A stretch of 21,057 nucleotides of DNA from JACZWZ01 sp964194935 (GTDB lineage Bacteria; Actinomycetota; Acidimicrobiia; Spongiisociales; UBA11373). A model generated the notes under the pieces. The model was not told the origin of the DNA, did not search any database, and was given only the letters and a program-made list of their open reading frames with translations. Made by a program: the position numbers and the translations under genes. Of this stretch, positions 1 to 6,969 are shown one piece after another; positions within the stretch are counted from its first letter, which is position 1, and each line of letters opens with the position of its first letter. The stretch covers positions 1-21,057 of the forward strand of contig CAXMOL010000090.1 in NCBI GenBank assembly GCA_964194935.1. The letters run 5' to 3'.

Positions 1-41
1 TCTGGGGGGAGTCAATCGGCCGCAGGCCGATTGGTGGGGGG
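1..41 (+). repeat. Palindromic intergenic module A, cut by window edge
   Basis: First copy of a repeat family found at least eight times here. The visible part has the G-run, GGAGTCA, an inner hairpin and then TGGTGGGGGG. The inner hairpin at 13-33 is a perfect 9-bp stem with a GCA triloop. The left half (CTCTCCCC) lies outside the window. It forms an inverted pair with the module at 208-255. Confidence 0.75.
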
Positions 42-207
42 TCTCACCAGTTCGCGGCAATCCCGCTGCCTATCGGACACACACTGACTCGGCGAACTGA
101 CCCACGAGATCCATGATCGAGTTGCTACATAACATGACGCAACCACCTGGTGACAGGCCGTTACAAAATACAAGACGTGTTGGCCTGATAGAGACGAACA
201 CCGGATG

Positions 208-255
208 CCCCCCACCAGCTCGCTGCGCTCGCTGACTCCCCCCAAAGGGGAGAGT
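208..255 (-). repeat. Palindromic intergenic module B
   Basis: Reverse-orientation copy. Read on the minus strand it is CTCTCCCCTTTGGGGGGAGT, then a 19-nt inner hairpin, then TGGTGGGGGG. The inner hairpin (216-234) has four outer pairs, a tandem GA/AG mismatch, two pairs and a GCA triloop. It opposes module A. Confidence 0.75.
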
Positions 256-313
256 GTTCAGAACAGAACCGTCGGTCCTGTCGCGCAACCCGACGCTCAA
301 AGGGGGACAGCGG

Positions 314-358
314 CCCCCCTACCAACGGCTCCGCCGTTGACTCCCTCCAAGGGGAGAG
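314..358 (-). repeat. Palindromic intergenic module C
   Basis: Reverse-orientation copy with a perfect 7-bp inner stem, CAACGGC/GCCGTTG (323-339), and a GGA loop when read on the minus strand. The outer hairpin has a small variation: CTTGGAGG replaces CTTTGGGG. Confidence 0.75.
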
Positions 359-366
359 TTGTTTCT

Positions 367-390
367 TACTGGCTACTGGCTACTGGTTAC
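367..390 (+). repeat. Heptanucleotide tandem repeat TACTGGY
   Basis: Three consecutive 7-bp units, TACTGGC, TACTGGC and TACTGGT, followed by TAC. The repeat lies directly between module C and surE. Its last bases form TACGGT (388-393), six bases before the surE ATG, so the repeat edge may serve as a -10 box for a leaderless surE transcript. The promoter reading is inference. Confidence 0.7.
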
Positions 391-399
391 GGTTCTTCC

Positions 400-1182
400 A
401 TGCCGTTCATCCTTCTCACCAATGACGATGGAATCGATGCGCTCGGGCTGCCGTCGTTTGCAGAAGCTCTCACAGCAGTCGGCGACGTCGAAGTGGTGGT
501 GCCCGACCGCGAACGTTCCTGGGTGGGCAAGGCCATCACCAGATTCGAGTCTGTAAAGGTTGAGAAGGTGGAGATCGCAGGCATCGAGATGCGCACCACC
601 ACCGGCTATCCGGCCGACTGCGTTCAACTCGGCGTCCACACCCTTTTCGACCGTCGGCCCGACATCGTGGTGAGCGGGATCAACGTGGGTTACAACCACG
701 GCTCAGCCTTTCTCCAATCGAGTGGCACGGTCGGAGCTGCACTCGAAGGGGATATCGCTGAAGTCCCCTCGGTGGCGTTTTCGATGGGTGGCTCCAACGA
801 TGACTGGAACGCCTGGAAGCAATGGGCCGAATCGCCGGAGTCACTCCCCAACTGGCTTCGCTTGGCCGAATTGGCTGCCTCGATGGTCGATCAGATGCTG
901 ACCGCTGGAATCCCGGGCGTCGTCAACGTCGGGCTCCCCGACGCCGCGGACCGGACTACCGAGAGGCGGCTGACCACGGTTGCCAAGATCGGGTATGACC
1001 GCCTGTTCCAGAAGACCGACACAAATACGTACTCGCACTTCTTCGGGGACCTAATCGACAGCGGAACCGACATGACGGGCACCGACCTCGAAGCGGCCGC
1101 TCAGGACCTGATAGCCATCACACCCATCAGCGGAGTCGGCTTCTCAGACACCCACTACAAACTGGCCGAATCCTTGCTCTGA
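400..1182 (+). CDS. surE: 5'/3'-nucleotidase SurE
   Basis: SurE-family metal-dependent phosphatase that removes phosphate from nucleoside 5'- and 3'-monophosphates, and in some members from short polyphosphate; cytoplasmic. At 260 residues it has the usual family length. The N-terminus carries the family hallmark LLTNDDG. Expected metal ligands are D9, D10, S40 (PDRERS) and N95 (VVSGIN), and the SGTVGAALEG motif follows. I chose ATG 400 because the protein then begins MPFILLTNDDG, as SurE proteins do; a longer frame back to 205 only translates repeat DNA. There is no clear Shine-Dalgarno site; TACGGT at 388-393 would suit leaderless transcription. It converges with the M23 peptidase gene, and neither neighbour suggests a shared pathway. 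Confidence 0.95.
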   Translation: MPFILLTNDDGIDALGLPSFAEALTAVGDVEVVVPDRERSWVGKAITRFESVKVEKVEIAGIEMRTTTGYPADCVQLGVHTLFDRRPDIVVSGINVGYNHGSAFLQSSGTVGAALEGDIAEVPSVAFSMGGSNDDWNAWKQWAESPESLPNWLRLAELAASMVDQMLTAGIPGVVNVGLPDAADRTTERRLTTVAKIGYDRLFQKTDTNTYSHFFGDLIDSGTDMTGTDLEAAAQDLIAITPISGVGFSDTHYKLAESLL

Positions 1183-1200
1183 GTTCTGAGGACCGAGGGT

Positions 1201-1215
1201 TGAAGACGTTCTTCA
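1201..1215. other. Short inverted repeat between convergent genes
   Basis: TGAAGA-CGT-TCTTCA forms a 6-bp stem with a 3-base loop at the junction of surE and the opposing M23 gene, overlapping the latter's stop codon. There is no T-run on either side, so it is at best a weak bidirectional terminator. Confidence 0.25.
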
Positions 1216-2094
1216 GAGGCACAATTCGTACATCAGGAAGTAGGCATTCTGCAGATTGTCCAGCTCCACCGATCTTGACCCCGGCATCCACCCCAAGTGG
1301 AGATGGCTGCTCTCTGCATTGCCCGACCAGCCCGCATTCCCCAAGTAGTCACCGGCTTCGAGTCGGGTTCCGGTCCACAACCACTTGGGCCAGTAATCGA
1401 GGTGGGCGAAGTAGTAGACGTCGCCCGTCGAATCCGCTCGGAAATACACCTGACGGCCGCCGAGGTAATGCCAGTTCGCCTGGATGACGACGCCATCCTC
1501 CGGGGCAACCAGCGGAGTACCCCGGGCTGCATGCATATCGACTCCCTTGTGGATCCGTCCCCACGGGCGCGGAAACTCCCACTCGTTGCGAAAGTGGGTA
1601 AAGCCATCCACCGGACACACACGTTCGGGGGAGCCGGGCTCGGTCAACTCACGCAGCCGGACGATGGCTTTCTGAAACTGGATCCACTCGTCTGCAATGC
1701 CCTCAGCCGCCCACACCGACACCGAAGATGCATTGCTGCTCTCGAGAGCAGCCGATATTGCCGTCTCGTCCAGCGACGGATCGAGGTCATGAACGACATG
1801 GACGATGTCGTCGGGCAGTAGTGCGTGGAGCGTGTCGTGGGCCCGGGACCGCAGGAATCCGATAAAGCCGTCGGCCCGCAGCATCGAGGACTCGGTCCTC
1901 GCAGCCCGATCTCCTCCCGGGAGCAACGCGGCTCCAGATGCCGCAAAAGATGCAGCCTCGTAGAGAGCGATTTCCGCTTCGGCCTGAGCCGTCAACTCGG
2001 ACAACGGCGTGACCTCCCCAGCACCAGATGCCTCCTCGGCGGCGACGGGGGAGGCAACAAGCACTACCAGAAGAATCACTAAAAGAGAACGCAT
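1213..2094 (-). CDS. Secreted M23-family metallopeptidase (LytM-like)
   Basis: Predicted exported zinc endopeptidase of the M23 (lysostaphin/LytM) family, whose members cut peptide cross-links in peptidoglycan. Starting at ATG 2094 gives 293 residues with a clear N-terminal signal peptide: MRS, a run of L/V/I, then SPVAAEE. The frame extends upstream to 2202, but that would bury the signal peptide and overlap the divergent gene. The middle is helical and unassigned. The catalytic domain is C-terminal with HKGVDMHA (zinc ligands H and D), YFAHLD and HLHLG (the HxH motif), so the active site looks intact. The exact bond cleaved, and a hydrolytic rather than regulatory role, cannot be read from the sequence. 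It is divergent from the DUF6529 gene. Confidence 0.88.
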   Translation of the reverse strand: MRSLLVILLVVLVASPVAAEEASGAGEVTPLSELTAQAEAEIALYEAASFAASGAALLPGGDRAARTESSMLRADGFIGFLRSRAHDTLHALLPDDIVHVVHDLDPSLDETAISAALESSNASSVSVWAAEGIADEWIQFQKAIVRLRELTEPGSPERVCPVDGFTHFRNEWEFPRPWGRIHKGVDMHAARGTPLVAPEDGVVIQANWHYLGGRQVYFRADSTGDVYYFAHLDYWPKWLWTGTRLEAGDYLGNAGWSGNAESSHLHLGWMPGSRSVELDNLQNAYFLMYELCL

Positions 2095-2123
2095 CGGTAT
2101 CAAAAAGGTTACGACACATCCTG

Positions 2124-2141
2124 GCCACGGCAAACCGTGGC
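2124..2141. promoter_or_regulatory. Perfect 7-bp inverted repeat, candidate operator
   Basis: GCCACGG-CAAA-CCGTGGC lies in the 95-bp spacer between the divergent M23 and DUF6529 genes. There is no T-run, so a terminator is unlikely. A dimeric regulator site is the simplest guess; no regulator gene is adjacent. Confidence 0.35.
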
Positions 2142-2189
2142 AGCCCTGGCGGGCATCCGGTACCGTCATCTGATCTACAGAGGGGGTAG

Positions 2190-2753
2190 ATGACCGTTGC
2201 AATAGAGACAGATCCGGCCACTAGCCGGCGATTGATCCTGTTGATCCTGATCGGGAGTGCCGTTGCTCTCTCTCTCGGGGTCTACGGAAACGTCCACGAC
2301 CCCTCAGGCCGCTCACTCATCACCCTCTTTTTTACCGCCACGATCAACGCCAAGGTGTGGCTGGGAACCACCGCGGTCGTGCTGGCGGGTTTCCAACTCG
2401 TCTCGGCGCTGCGTATTTACGGAAAGGTTGGATCAGGCGACGCTCCGCCGTGGCTGGGAGGAGCTCACAGGATCAGCGGCACCGCGGCATTTATTCTCTC
2501 GATTCCCGTCGCCTACCACTGCCTCTGGGCGCTCGGCTTCACCGCCGACGCCGGCGCCCGTGTTCTGCTGCATTCGATCGTCGGATGCTTCTTCTACGGC
2601 GCCTTTGCGGCCAAGGTGTTGGCGATCCGCTCCAGCGACCTCCCCTCCTGGGTACTCCCCGTTCTGGGTGGGACCGTGTTCTCGTCGATGGTCCTCATCT
2701 GGTTCACTAGTTCGTTCTGGTTCTTTACCAGCATCGAATTCCCGGGGTTCTAG
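2190..2753 (+). CDS. DUF6529-family integral membrane protein
   Basis: A 187-residue multi-pass membrane protein with about four to five hydrophobic segments. It resembles the DUF6529 family, known mainly from Actinomycetota and functionally uncharacterised. Three histidines sit in or near membrane segments: H93 (GGAHRISG), H110 (AYHCLWALGF) and H128 (LLHSIVGC). This spacing is reminiscent of b-type haem ligation in cytochrome b561 or ferric-reductase-like proteins, but that is inference. The start ATG has a strong ribosome site (GAGGGGG) just upstream. Its stop overlaps the start of the cupredoxin gene by one base (TAGTG), implying translational coupling and a joint role, plausibly electron transfer at the membrane. 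Confidence 0.8.
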   Translation: MTVAIETDPATSRRLILLILIGSAVALSLGVYGNVHDPSGRSLITLFFTATINAKVWLGTTAVVLAGFQLVSALRIYGKVGSGDAPPWLGGAHRISGTAAFILSIPVAYHCLWALGFTADAGARVLLHSIVGCFFYGAFAAKVLAIRSSDLPSWVLPVLGGTVFSSMVLIWFTSSFWFFTSIEFPGF

Positions 2754-3217
2754 TGGGCGCCAACAACACACTCAACAGGATTGTCGGCTGGGTACTGATA
2801 TCTGCTGCAGGTGTCTTCGTGCTCCTGCTGGCAGGGGTCGCCTCCGACGCTCTCACCGACGATCCCCCGGCAGTCAGTCCTTACGCCACCGGATCGAACG
2901 ACGAACCGGGGGATACCTCTCCTCCGACCACCAGCGCGTCACCGGAGCCGGACGACACCACTGCAGTGAACGGCACGGCGATCACGATCTCTGATTTTGC
3001 CTTCGGCGATCCGACCAGCGCCGTCGTGGGGGATGAGGTCACGGTTACCAACACCGACGGTACATCACACACATGGACGTCTCGTGACGAGGTATTCGAT
3101 TCCGGCTCGATCGCGAGCGGCAGCTCGTTCTCGTTCGTATTCGACACCCCGGGCGATTACGACTTCTTCTGTTCAATCCACCCATCCATGACCGGAGCGA
3201 TCTCAGTTACCGGTTGA
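2753..3217 (+). CDS. Membrane-anchored cupredoxin (plastocyanin/azurin-like)
   Basis: A 154-residue protein with an N-terminal membrane segment (about residues 10-29), a Pro/Ser/Thr/Asp-rich linker (about 35-72) and a C-terminal cupredoxin domain facing outside. A complete type 1 copper site is visible: H106 (GTSHTW), then C140, H143 and M146 (FFCSIHPSM). Such proteins carry single electrons. The GTG start overlaps the stop of the DUF6529 gene by one base, so the two are probably made together, and the membrane protein is the likely redox partner. No copper chaperone or terminal oxidase gene is nearby. Confidence is high for the fold and copper site, low for the physiological partner. Confidence 0.9.
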   Translation: MGANNTLNRIVGWVLISAAGVFVLLLAGVASDALTDDPPAVSPYATGSNDEPGDTSPPTTSASPEPDDTTAVNGTAITISDFAFGDPTSAVVGDEVTVTNTDGTSHTWTSRDEVFDSGSIASGSSFSFVFDTPGDYDFFCSIHPSMTGAISVTG

Positions 3218-3239
3218 ATTGGGTGGTTCGGATAGCTCT

Positions 3240-3245
3240 TACAAT
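3240..3245 (+). promoter_or_regulatory. Candidate -10 box for a leaderless transcript
   Basis: TACAAT ends eight bases before the ATG at 3254, and no Shine-Dalgarno site is visible. This placement would start the RNA at or next to the start codon. No well-spaced -35 element is apparent. Confidence 0.4.
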
Positions 3246-3253
3246 CGCTCGCG

Positions 3254-3976
3254 ATGAAGAAACCACCAATCGACGGCACCCACGAATACCGCCCCCACGT
3301 TGGCCCCAGCCGGCAGTACATGCGAGACATCATCCTCGGCGTCAACGATGGGTTGGTGTCGGTGTTCTTGCTGGTCGCCGGCGTAGTCGGTGGTGGATTG
3401 GTGGCTCGAGATGTTCTGCTCGCCGCCCTTGCAGCCAGTGCTGCCGGTGCCATCTCCATGGCTGCCGGTGAATACATCGCCACCAAGTCACAGGAAGAAG
3501 TCTTCGACTCCGAGCGCGAGTTGGAGATCGAACATCTCCAGTACCACCGCGAGCACGAGATCCAAGAGATCCGAGACATGTTCGGCGAAATGGGTCTTGG
3601 GGCCGAGGACGTCGAACGGATCGTCGTCGCCCTCGACCAGGACGATGACGCTTTTCTCAAAGTCATGATGGCGCTCGAGTTCGGGGTGATAGAAGAGGAA
3701 CGTCGCTCTCCTTACACCGCTGCGGCCATTTCCGGTGTGCTGTTTCTCGCCGGGTCGGTCCCGTCGGTGGTGCCATTCTTCTTCGTCGAGAGCACCGGTT
3801 TTGGATTGTTCATCGCAGCAATTGGCTCCGGCCTGGCTCTCTTCGGGGTGGGGGTCGTAAAGACCTTCGTCACCAGGAAGAACTGGGTGTGGAGCGGGAC
3901 CGAAAACGTGCTCATCGCCACGGCCGGCGCGCTGATCTCCTACGGGGTCGGTGCTCTCTACAACGCCTGGGCTTAG
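3254..3976 (+). CDS. VIT1/CCC1-family metal transporter
   Basis: A 240-residue membrane protein of the VIT family, which move Fe2+ or Mn2+ across membranes. It has the family N-terminal signature RDIILGVNDGLVSVF, a second membrane segment with AAGAISMAAGEYIATKSQ, then a charged cytoplasmic segment (about 80-145) rich in Glu and His (ELEIEHLQYHREHEIQEI), like the metal-binding domain of VIT proteins. Three further membrane segments follow. Length and layout are typical. It lies 36 bp after the cupredoxin gene with its own possible -10 box at 3240, so co-transcription with the redox pair is possible but not required. Iron versus manganese cannot be decided from the sequence. Confidence 0.9.
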   Translation: MKKPPIDGTHEYRPHVGPSRQYMRDIILGVNDGLVSVFLLVAGVVGGGLVARDVLLAALAASAAGAISMAAGEYIATKSQEEVFDSERELEIEHLQYHREHEIQEIRDMFGEMGLGAEDVERIVVALDQDDDAFLKVMMALEFGVIEEERRSPYTAAAISGVLFLAGSVPSVVPFFFVESTGFGLFIAAIGSGLALFGVGVVKTFVTRKNWVWSGTENVLIATAGALISYGVGALYNAWA

Positions 3977-4013
3977 GAGTAGTCAGGAGTCGGGAGTTCG
4001 CTCTGTCTTCGTT

Positions 4014-4071
4014 CTCCCCCCTCAGGGGGGAGTCCCGATTGAGCGAAGCGAGTGAGGGGAGGGGGGTCCCC
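4014..4071 (+). repeat. Palindromic intergenic module D
   Basis: A diverged copy after the VIT-like gene. The outer hairpin is CTCCCCCC-TCA-GGGGGGAG. The inner part keeps the core GAGCGAAGCGA (a GC-GAA-GC mini-hairpin with GA/AG mismatches), followed by GGGGAGGGGGG. It forms an inverted pair with module E. Degenerate AGGAGTC-like units lie just upstream (about 3976-3998). Confidence 0.65.
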
Positions 4072-4093
4072 ATCGCGCGTTGAAAGGCCCGTG

Positions 4094-4140
4094 ACCCCCT
4101 CCGGCTCGCTTGTGCTCGCCACCTCCCCCTGAGGGGGAGG
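4094..4140 (-). repeat. Palindromic intergenic module E
   Basis: A diverged reverse-orientation copy. On the minus strand it has the outer hairpin CTCCCCCTCAGGGGGAG, an inner GGCGAGC...AGCGAGCC hairpin and GGAGGGGG. It is the only copy here whose inner loop (ACA) does not fit GNA. Confidence 0.6.
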
Positions 4141-4153
4141 AATAGATCTGAAA

Positions 4154-4175
4154 CCTCCCCCCAAAGGGGAGAGTG
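4154..4175 (-). repeat. Half module F; possible terminator of the B12 operon
   Basis: Only the outer hairpin of the repeat family remains: CTCTCCCC, TTTG and GGGGAG on the minus strand, followed by GTTTC. It lies 13 bp past the stop of the ABC ATPase gene, where it could act as a weak intrinsic terminator. That function is inference. Confidence 0.45.
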
Positions 4176-4188
4176 ATTCCGCTACTGG

Positions 4189-4956
4189 CTACCTCCTCCT
4201 TGGGACCACCACTATTTCACCGTCGGGTCCCCTCATCACCGTCACCCGAGCACCGGCGAATCCGCTGATGGTCTCTGTGGTGAGCACAGCCGCCGGTGGA
4301 CCATCGACTTCGATCACACCCTGCTGCATGAACGCCAATCGGTCGGCGTACTGGCCGGCAAGCGTCAAATCGTGCATGGCGGCCAGAACCACCAGTCCCC
4401 TCGTTCGGCGGAGATCTGCCACGAGATCCATTACCTGCTGACGGTGCCCGATGTCGAGGGCACTGGTTGGCTCGTCGAGGAGAAGGATCGGGGCGTCCTG
4501 GGCGAGTGCTCGAGCCAGAACACACCGTTGACGCTCCCCACCCGACAAGGAGCCAAGCGGACGGTCGGCCAGGTGAATGATGCCCAAGTCCCACAGCGCC
4601 GCCTCAGCAATGGCTACATCTGCCTCCGACTCCGCCGCGAGGTAGCCCAAGTGCGGGGTACGACCAAGCAAGACGTAGTCGATGACATGCATGGCTTCGG
4701 GAAGGAGTGGATTCTGCGGAACCACCGCGACCAGCCGGGCCAACTCCCGCCGGCCCAGGTCGTTCGTGCTGCGACCGCCCAGGTGAATCTCGCCGGAAGA
4801 CTTGACGGTTCCGGCCACCGCCCGCAGCAGCGATGACTTGCCGGCACCATTCGGTCCGATAAGGCCCACCCATTCGCCGAGTCCGACCACCAGATCTACT
4901 GAGTCCACGACACGGTGGCCGTTGTATTGAACGCTCACTCCACGCAGCTCGATCAT
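4189..4956 (-). CDS. btuD: ABC importer ATPase, probable vitamin B12 (BtuD-like)
   Basis: The 255-residue nucleotide-binding subunit of a FecCDE/BtuCD-type importer, which powers substrate uptake by ATP hydrolysis at the inner face of the membrane. All motifs are present: Walker A GPNGAGKSS (34-42), Q-loop VVPQN (about 77-81), signature LSGGERQR (136-143), Walker B ILLLDEPTSALD (E161 catalytic) and the H-loop AAMHDLTL. It begins at ATG 4956, overlapping the permease stop by four bases, so the operon reads binding protein, permease, ATPase. The sequence alone would not separate B12 from haem or siderophore importers. The assignment to cobalamin rests on the riboswitch at 6970-7085 upstream of the first gene. 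Confidence 0.9.
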   Translation of the reverse strand: MIELRGVSVQYNGHRVVDSVDLVVGLGEWVGLIGPNGAGKSSLLRAVAGTVKSSGEIHLGGRSTNDLGRRELARLVAVVPQNPLLPEAMHVIDYVLLGRTPHLGYLAAESEADVAIAEAALWDLGIIHLADRPLGSLSGGERQRCVLARALAQDAPILLLDEPTSALDIGHRQQVMDLVADLRRTRGLVVLAAMHDLTLAGQYADRLAFMQQGVIEVDGPPAAVLTTETISGFAGARVTVMRGPDGEIVVVPRRR

Positions 4957-5987
4957 GAGGAATCCCGCCGTGACGATCGAAGCACGACGACGAAGAAGGG
5001 TCCGCCGACAAATGCCGTTACCACTCCAATCGGTATCTCAGAGGGAGATACCGCGGTTCGAGCGATCACATCGGCGATGGTCAGAAAGGCAGCTCCGCCA
5101 AGGACCGTGAGCGGGAGGATGACCCGATAGGAGGATCCGACGATCAGACGAATGGCGTGAGGTACAACGATCCCCACGAACCCGATCAGTCCGCCTGCGG
5201 CCACCGCCCCTGCAGTGCCGAGAGTGGCCGCAACCACCACGATCGCCCTGACCCGTTCCGGCCTGATCCCCAGGGTACGCGCCTCGTCCTCCCCCACCGC
5301 CAGGACGTCCAGCACGCGGCGGTGAAGAAGGATCACAACGATCGACACAATCGCGTAAGGAGCGACAAGGGCGACGTCAGCCCAACCGGTGGTTCCAAGC
5401 CTCCCGAGTATCCAGGCATACACCTCCCGGATGGTGTCGGCATTGCGTTGCTGCACAAAGGTCTGGACCGCGGTGAGAAAAGCTGCCACCGCAACCCCGG
5501 CCAGAATCAGGGTCGTGCCGGTCCTCCGCCCACCTCCCGCCGCACCGAGGGCATAAGTGGCGGCCACCGCGGCGAGAGCACCGGCAAACGCCGCGACCGG
5601 GACCAGCAACGAACCGGATCCGACCGTCACAATCGCGAGAGTCGCCCCAAGGCCGGCTCCGGCCGCCACGCCGAGTAGATAGGGGTCGGCGAGAGGGTTG
5701 CGAAAGACTCCCTGATAGGCAGCACCCGCAATCGCCAACGTCGCCCCGACCAGCGAGCCCAACACGGCCCGGGGTACCCGCAACTCCCACACAATCGCTG
5801 CCTCCCGCGGTGAGAGGCCCGATTCGACATCTATCAGGGGCAACCGGTCGATTACCTCCAACAGCACCCGACGCGGATCGAGGCCGGCCGGACCGATCAG
5901 TACCGCGGCTGCGATCGCGCCAGAAGCAACCGCCGCGGCGAGAAGCAGCGAACGTACGGAAACGTGACGAGGCGACTCGACGGTCAT
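4953..5987 (-). CDS. btuC: ABC importer permease, FecCD/BtuC family
   Basis: A 344-residue permease with about ten hydrophobic segments, the usual BtuC/FecCD length. The family hallmark GAAYQGVFRNPLADPYLLG is present, and GGLIGFVGIVVPHAIR forms the coupling loop that contacts the ATPase. I place the start at ATG 5987, which overlaps the stop of the binding-protein gene as ATGA. An upstream frame to 6047 exists but only reads antiphase into that gene. The four-base overlaps on both sides show a tightly coupled three-gene operon. Substrate assignment to cobalamin comes from the upstream riboswitch and not from this protein. Confidence 0.9.
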   Translation of the reverse strand: MTVESPRHVSVRSLLLAAAVASGAIAAAVLIGPAGLDPRRVLLEVIDRLPLIDVESGLSPREAAIVWELRVPRAVLGSLVGATLAIAGAAYQGVFRNPLADPYLLGVAAGAGLGATLAIVTVGSGSLLVPVAAFAGALAAVAATYALGAAGGGRRTGTTLILAGVAVAAFLTAVQTFVQQRNADTIREVYAWILGRLGTTGWADVALVAPYAIVSIVVILLHRRVLDVLAVGEDEARTLGIRPERVRAIVVVAATLGTAGAVAAGGLIGFVGIVVPHAIRLIVGSSYRVILPLTVLGGAAFLTIADVIARTAVSPSEIPIGVVTAFVGGPFFVVVLRSSRRDSS

Positions 5988-6892
5988 CCGACGCCGTAGA
6001 CCTCCTTGGTGATTCTGAGGACCAACTCGAAGATCCGCGGCCCCCACCGCGATGCCACGCTGTCCTCCAATTCGATCACAGACCCATTACCGACAGCCGA
6101 CAACTCCGACCAGCCTGGCCGGGCCGCGACGGTTTCAGCGGTTTGGCCGCAGCACACTGTGTCGGCCAGAAAGATGAAGTCGGGATCAGCATCGAGCAGG
6201 AACTCTGCCGACAATTGCGGATAGGCTCCGGCATCATCCCCGACCACGTTGGTCAGACCCAGCATTCCGAAGACCGAGTTCAGCAGTGTGCCGGACCCGA
6301 CGGTGAACAATGTTGAGTCCAGCTCCACGAAGTAAGTAAACGACCGGACCGTCTGCGGCACCTCGGCGACAACGCTGTCGATGTCGTCGCGGACCTCACG
6401 TACCAGTGCCTGGGCTTCGGTTGTGTGGCCTGTTGCCCGACCGAGCTCCTGCCACTCGTCATAGACGGCTCCCAAAGACGTCGGGCCGGGCGGGCTAAAC
6501 AGAATTGCCGGGATGCTCAGTGCCTCGAAACCGGCCATCGCATCGCCCGGGTCATAAGACAGGATCACCAAGTCCGGATCGAGAGCGGCGACCGCCTCGA
6601 CGCTCAGATTGAACGCATCCACCTTCTCCGTCTCGGCGGCTGACGCCGGGTAGTCGGAGAAGACATCGGTGGCGATGATCTCCGACCCAGCCCCGATCTC
6701 GTACAGCACCTCGGTGTGGGTCGCCGAAAGAGAAACGATGCGCTCCGGCAACGCCGGTATCTCGGTTCCCTGGACCGTGACCGGAAACGCGCCGGTATCG
6801 GCTGGAGCAGACGTGGTGGCCCCGGAATCGTCGTCACCACAGGCCACGACCAACAATCCGAGAGCGAATACAAGGCTGAAGAGCCTCTTCAT
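5984..6892 (-). CDS. btuF: Substrate-binding lipoprotein, probable B12 (BtuF-like)
   Basis: A 302-residue periplasmic-binding-protein-like lipoprotein. It has a signal peptide with lipobox LVVAC (C18 is the lipidated cysteine), an acidic/Ser/Thr linker, then a type III binding fold shared by B12, haem and siderophore binders. Visible family features are PERIVSLSATHTEVLYEIGAG, EAVAALDPDLVILS and a C-terminal domain with DADPDFIFLAD. It is the first gene of the operon; its ATG 6892 has a strong site (CGAGGAGG, 6900-6907) seven bases upstream. That site lies inside a hairpin of the riboswitch expression platform, so translation is probably blocked when B12 is plentiful. Confidence 0.9.
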   Translation of the reverse strand: MKRLFSLVFALGLLVVACGDDDSGATTSAPADTGAFPVTVQGTEIPALPERIVSLSATHTEVLYEIGAGSEIIATDVFSDYPASAAETEKVDAFNLSVEAVAALDPDLVILSYDPGDAMAGFEALSIPAILFSPPGPTSLGAVYDEWQELGRATGHTTEAQALVREVRDDIDSVVAEVPQTVRSFTYFVELDSTLFTVGSGTLLNSVFGMLGLTNVVGDDAGAYPQLSAEFLLDADPDFIFLADTVCCGQTAETVAARPGWSELSAVGNGSVIELEDSVASRWGPRIFELVLRITKEVYGVG

Positions 6893-6899
6893 AACAAAA

Positions 6900-6961
6900 C
6901 CTCCTCGTCATCGAGGAGGAAACGGTGGTGCCTCGAGGCGGCCACCCTTCCTCCGAAGGTG
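6900..6961 (-). promoter_or_regulatory. Riboswitch expression platform with SD-sequestering hairpin
   Basis: Minus strand, between aptamer and btuF start. Three overlapping pairings are visible. The sequestor is CCTCCTCG-ATGA-CGAGGAGG (6900-6919), a perfect 8-bp stem burying the Shine-Dalgarno site. The anti-sequestor pairs GGAGGAA (6948-6954) with TTCCTCC (6915-6921) and GGTGG (6942-6946) with CCACC (6924-6928), capped by the GCCTCGAGGC palindrome. An upstream hairpin, CACCTTC with GAAGGGTG (6943-6961), competes with the anti-sequestor. The stem is followed by TTTTGTT, so a weak terminator is an alternative reading. Confidence 0.75.
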
Positions 6962-6969
6962 AACCAAAC

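Larger units (their letters stand above)
42..399. other. Intergenic region upstream of surE; no gene seen
   Basis: No reading frame here looks like a real protein; the translations are repeat-derived or antisense noise. The stretch holds repeat modules at 208-255 and 314-358, a fragment of another near 294-306 (CTCAAAGGGGGA), and a 7-bp tandem repeat at 367-390. Bases 49-200 contain nothing I recognise. Confidence 0.6.

Noticed and set aside
205..399. N-terminal extension of SurE back to 205
   Set aside because: The extra residues translate the palindromic modules and heptamer repeat; SurE homology begins at ATG 400.
2095..2202. N-terminal extension of the M23 peptidase to 2202
   Set aside because: It would hide the signal peptide and overlap the start of the divergent DUF6529 gene.
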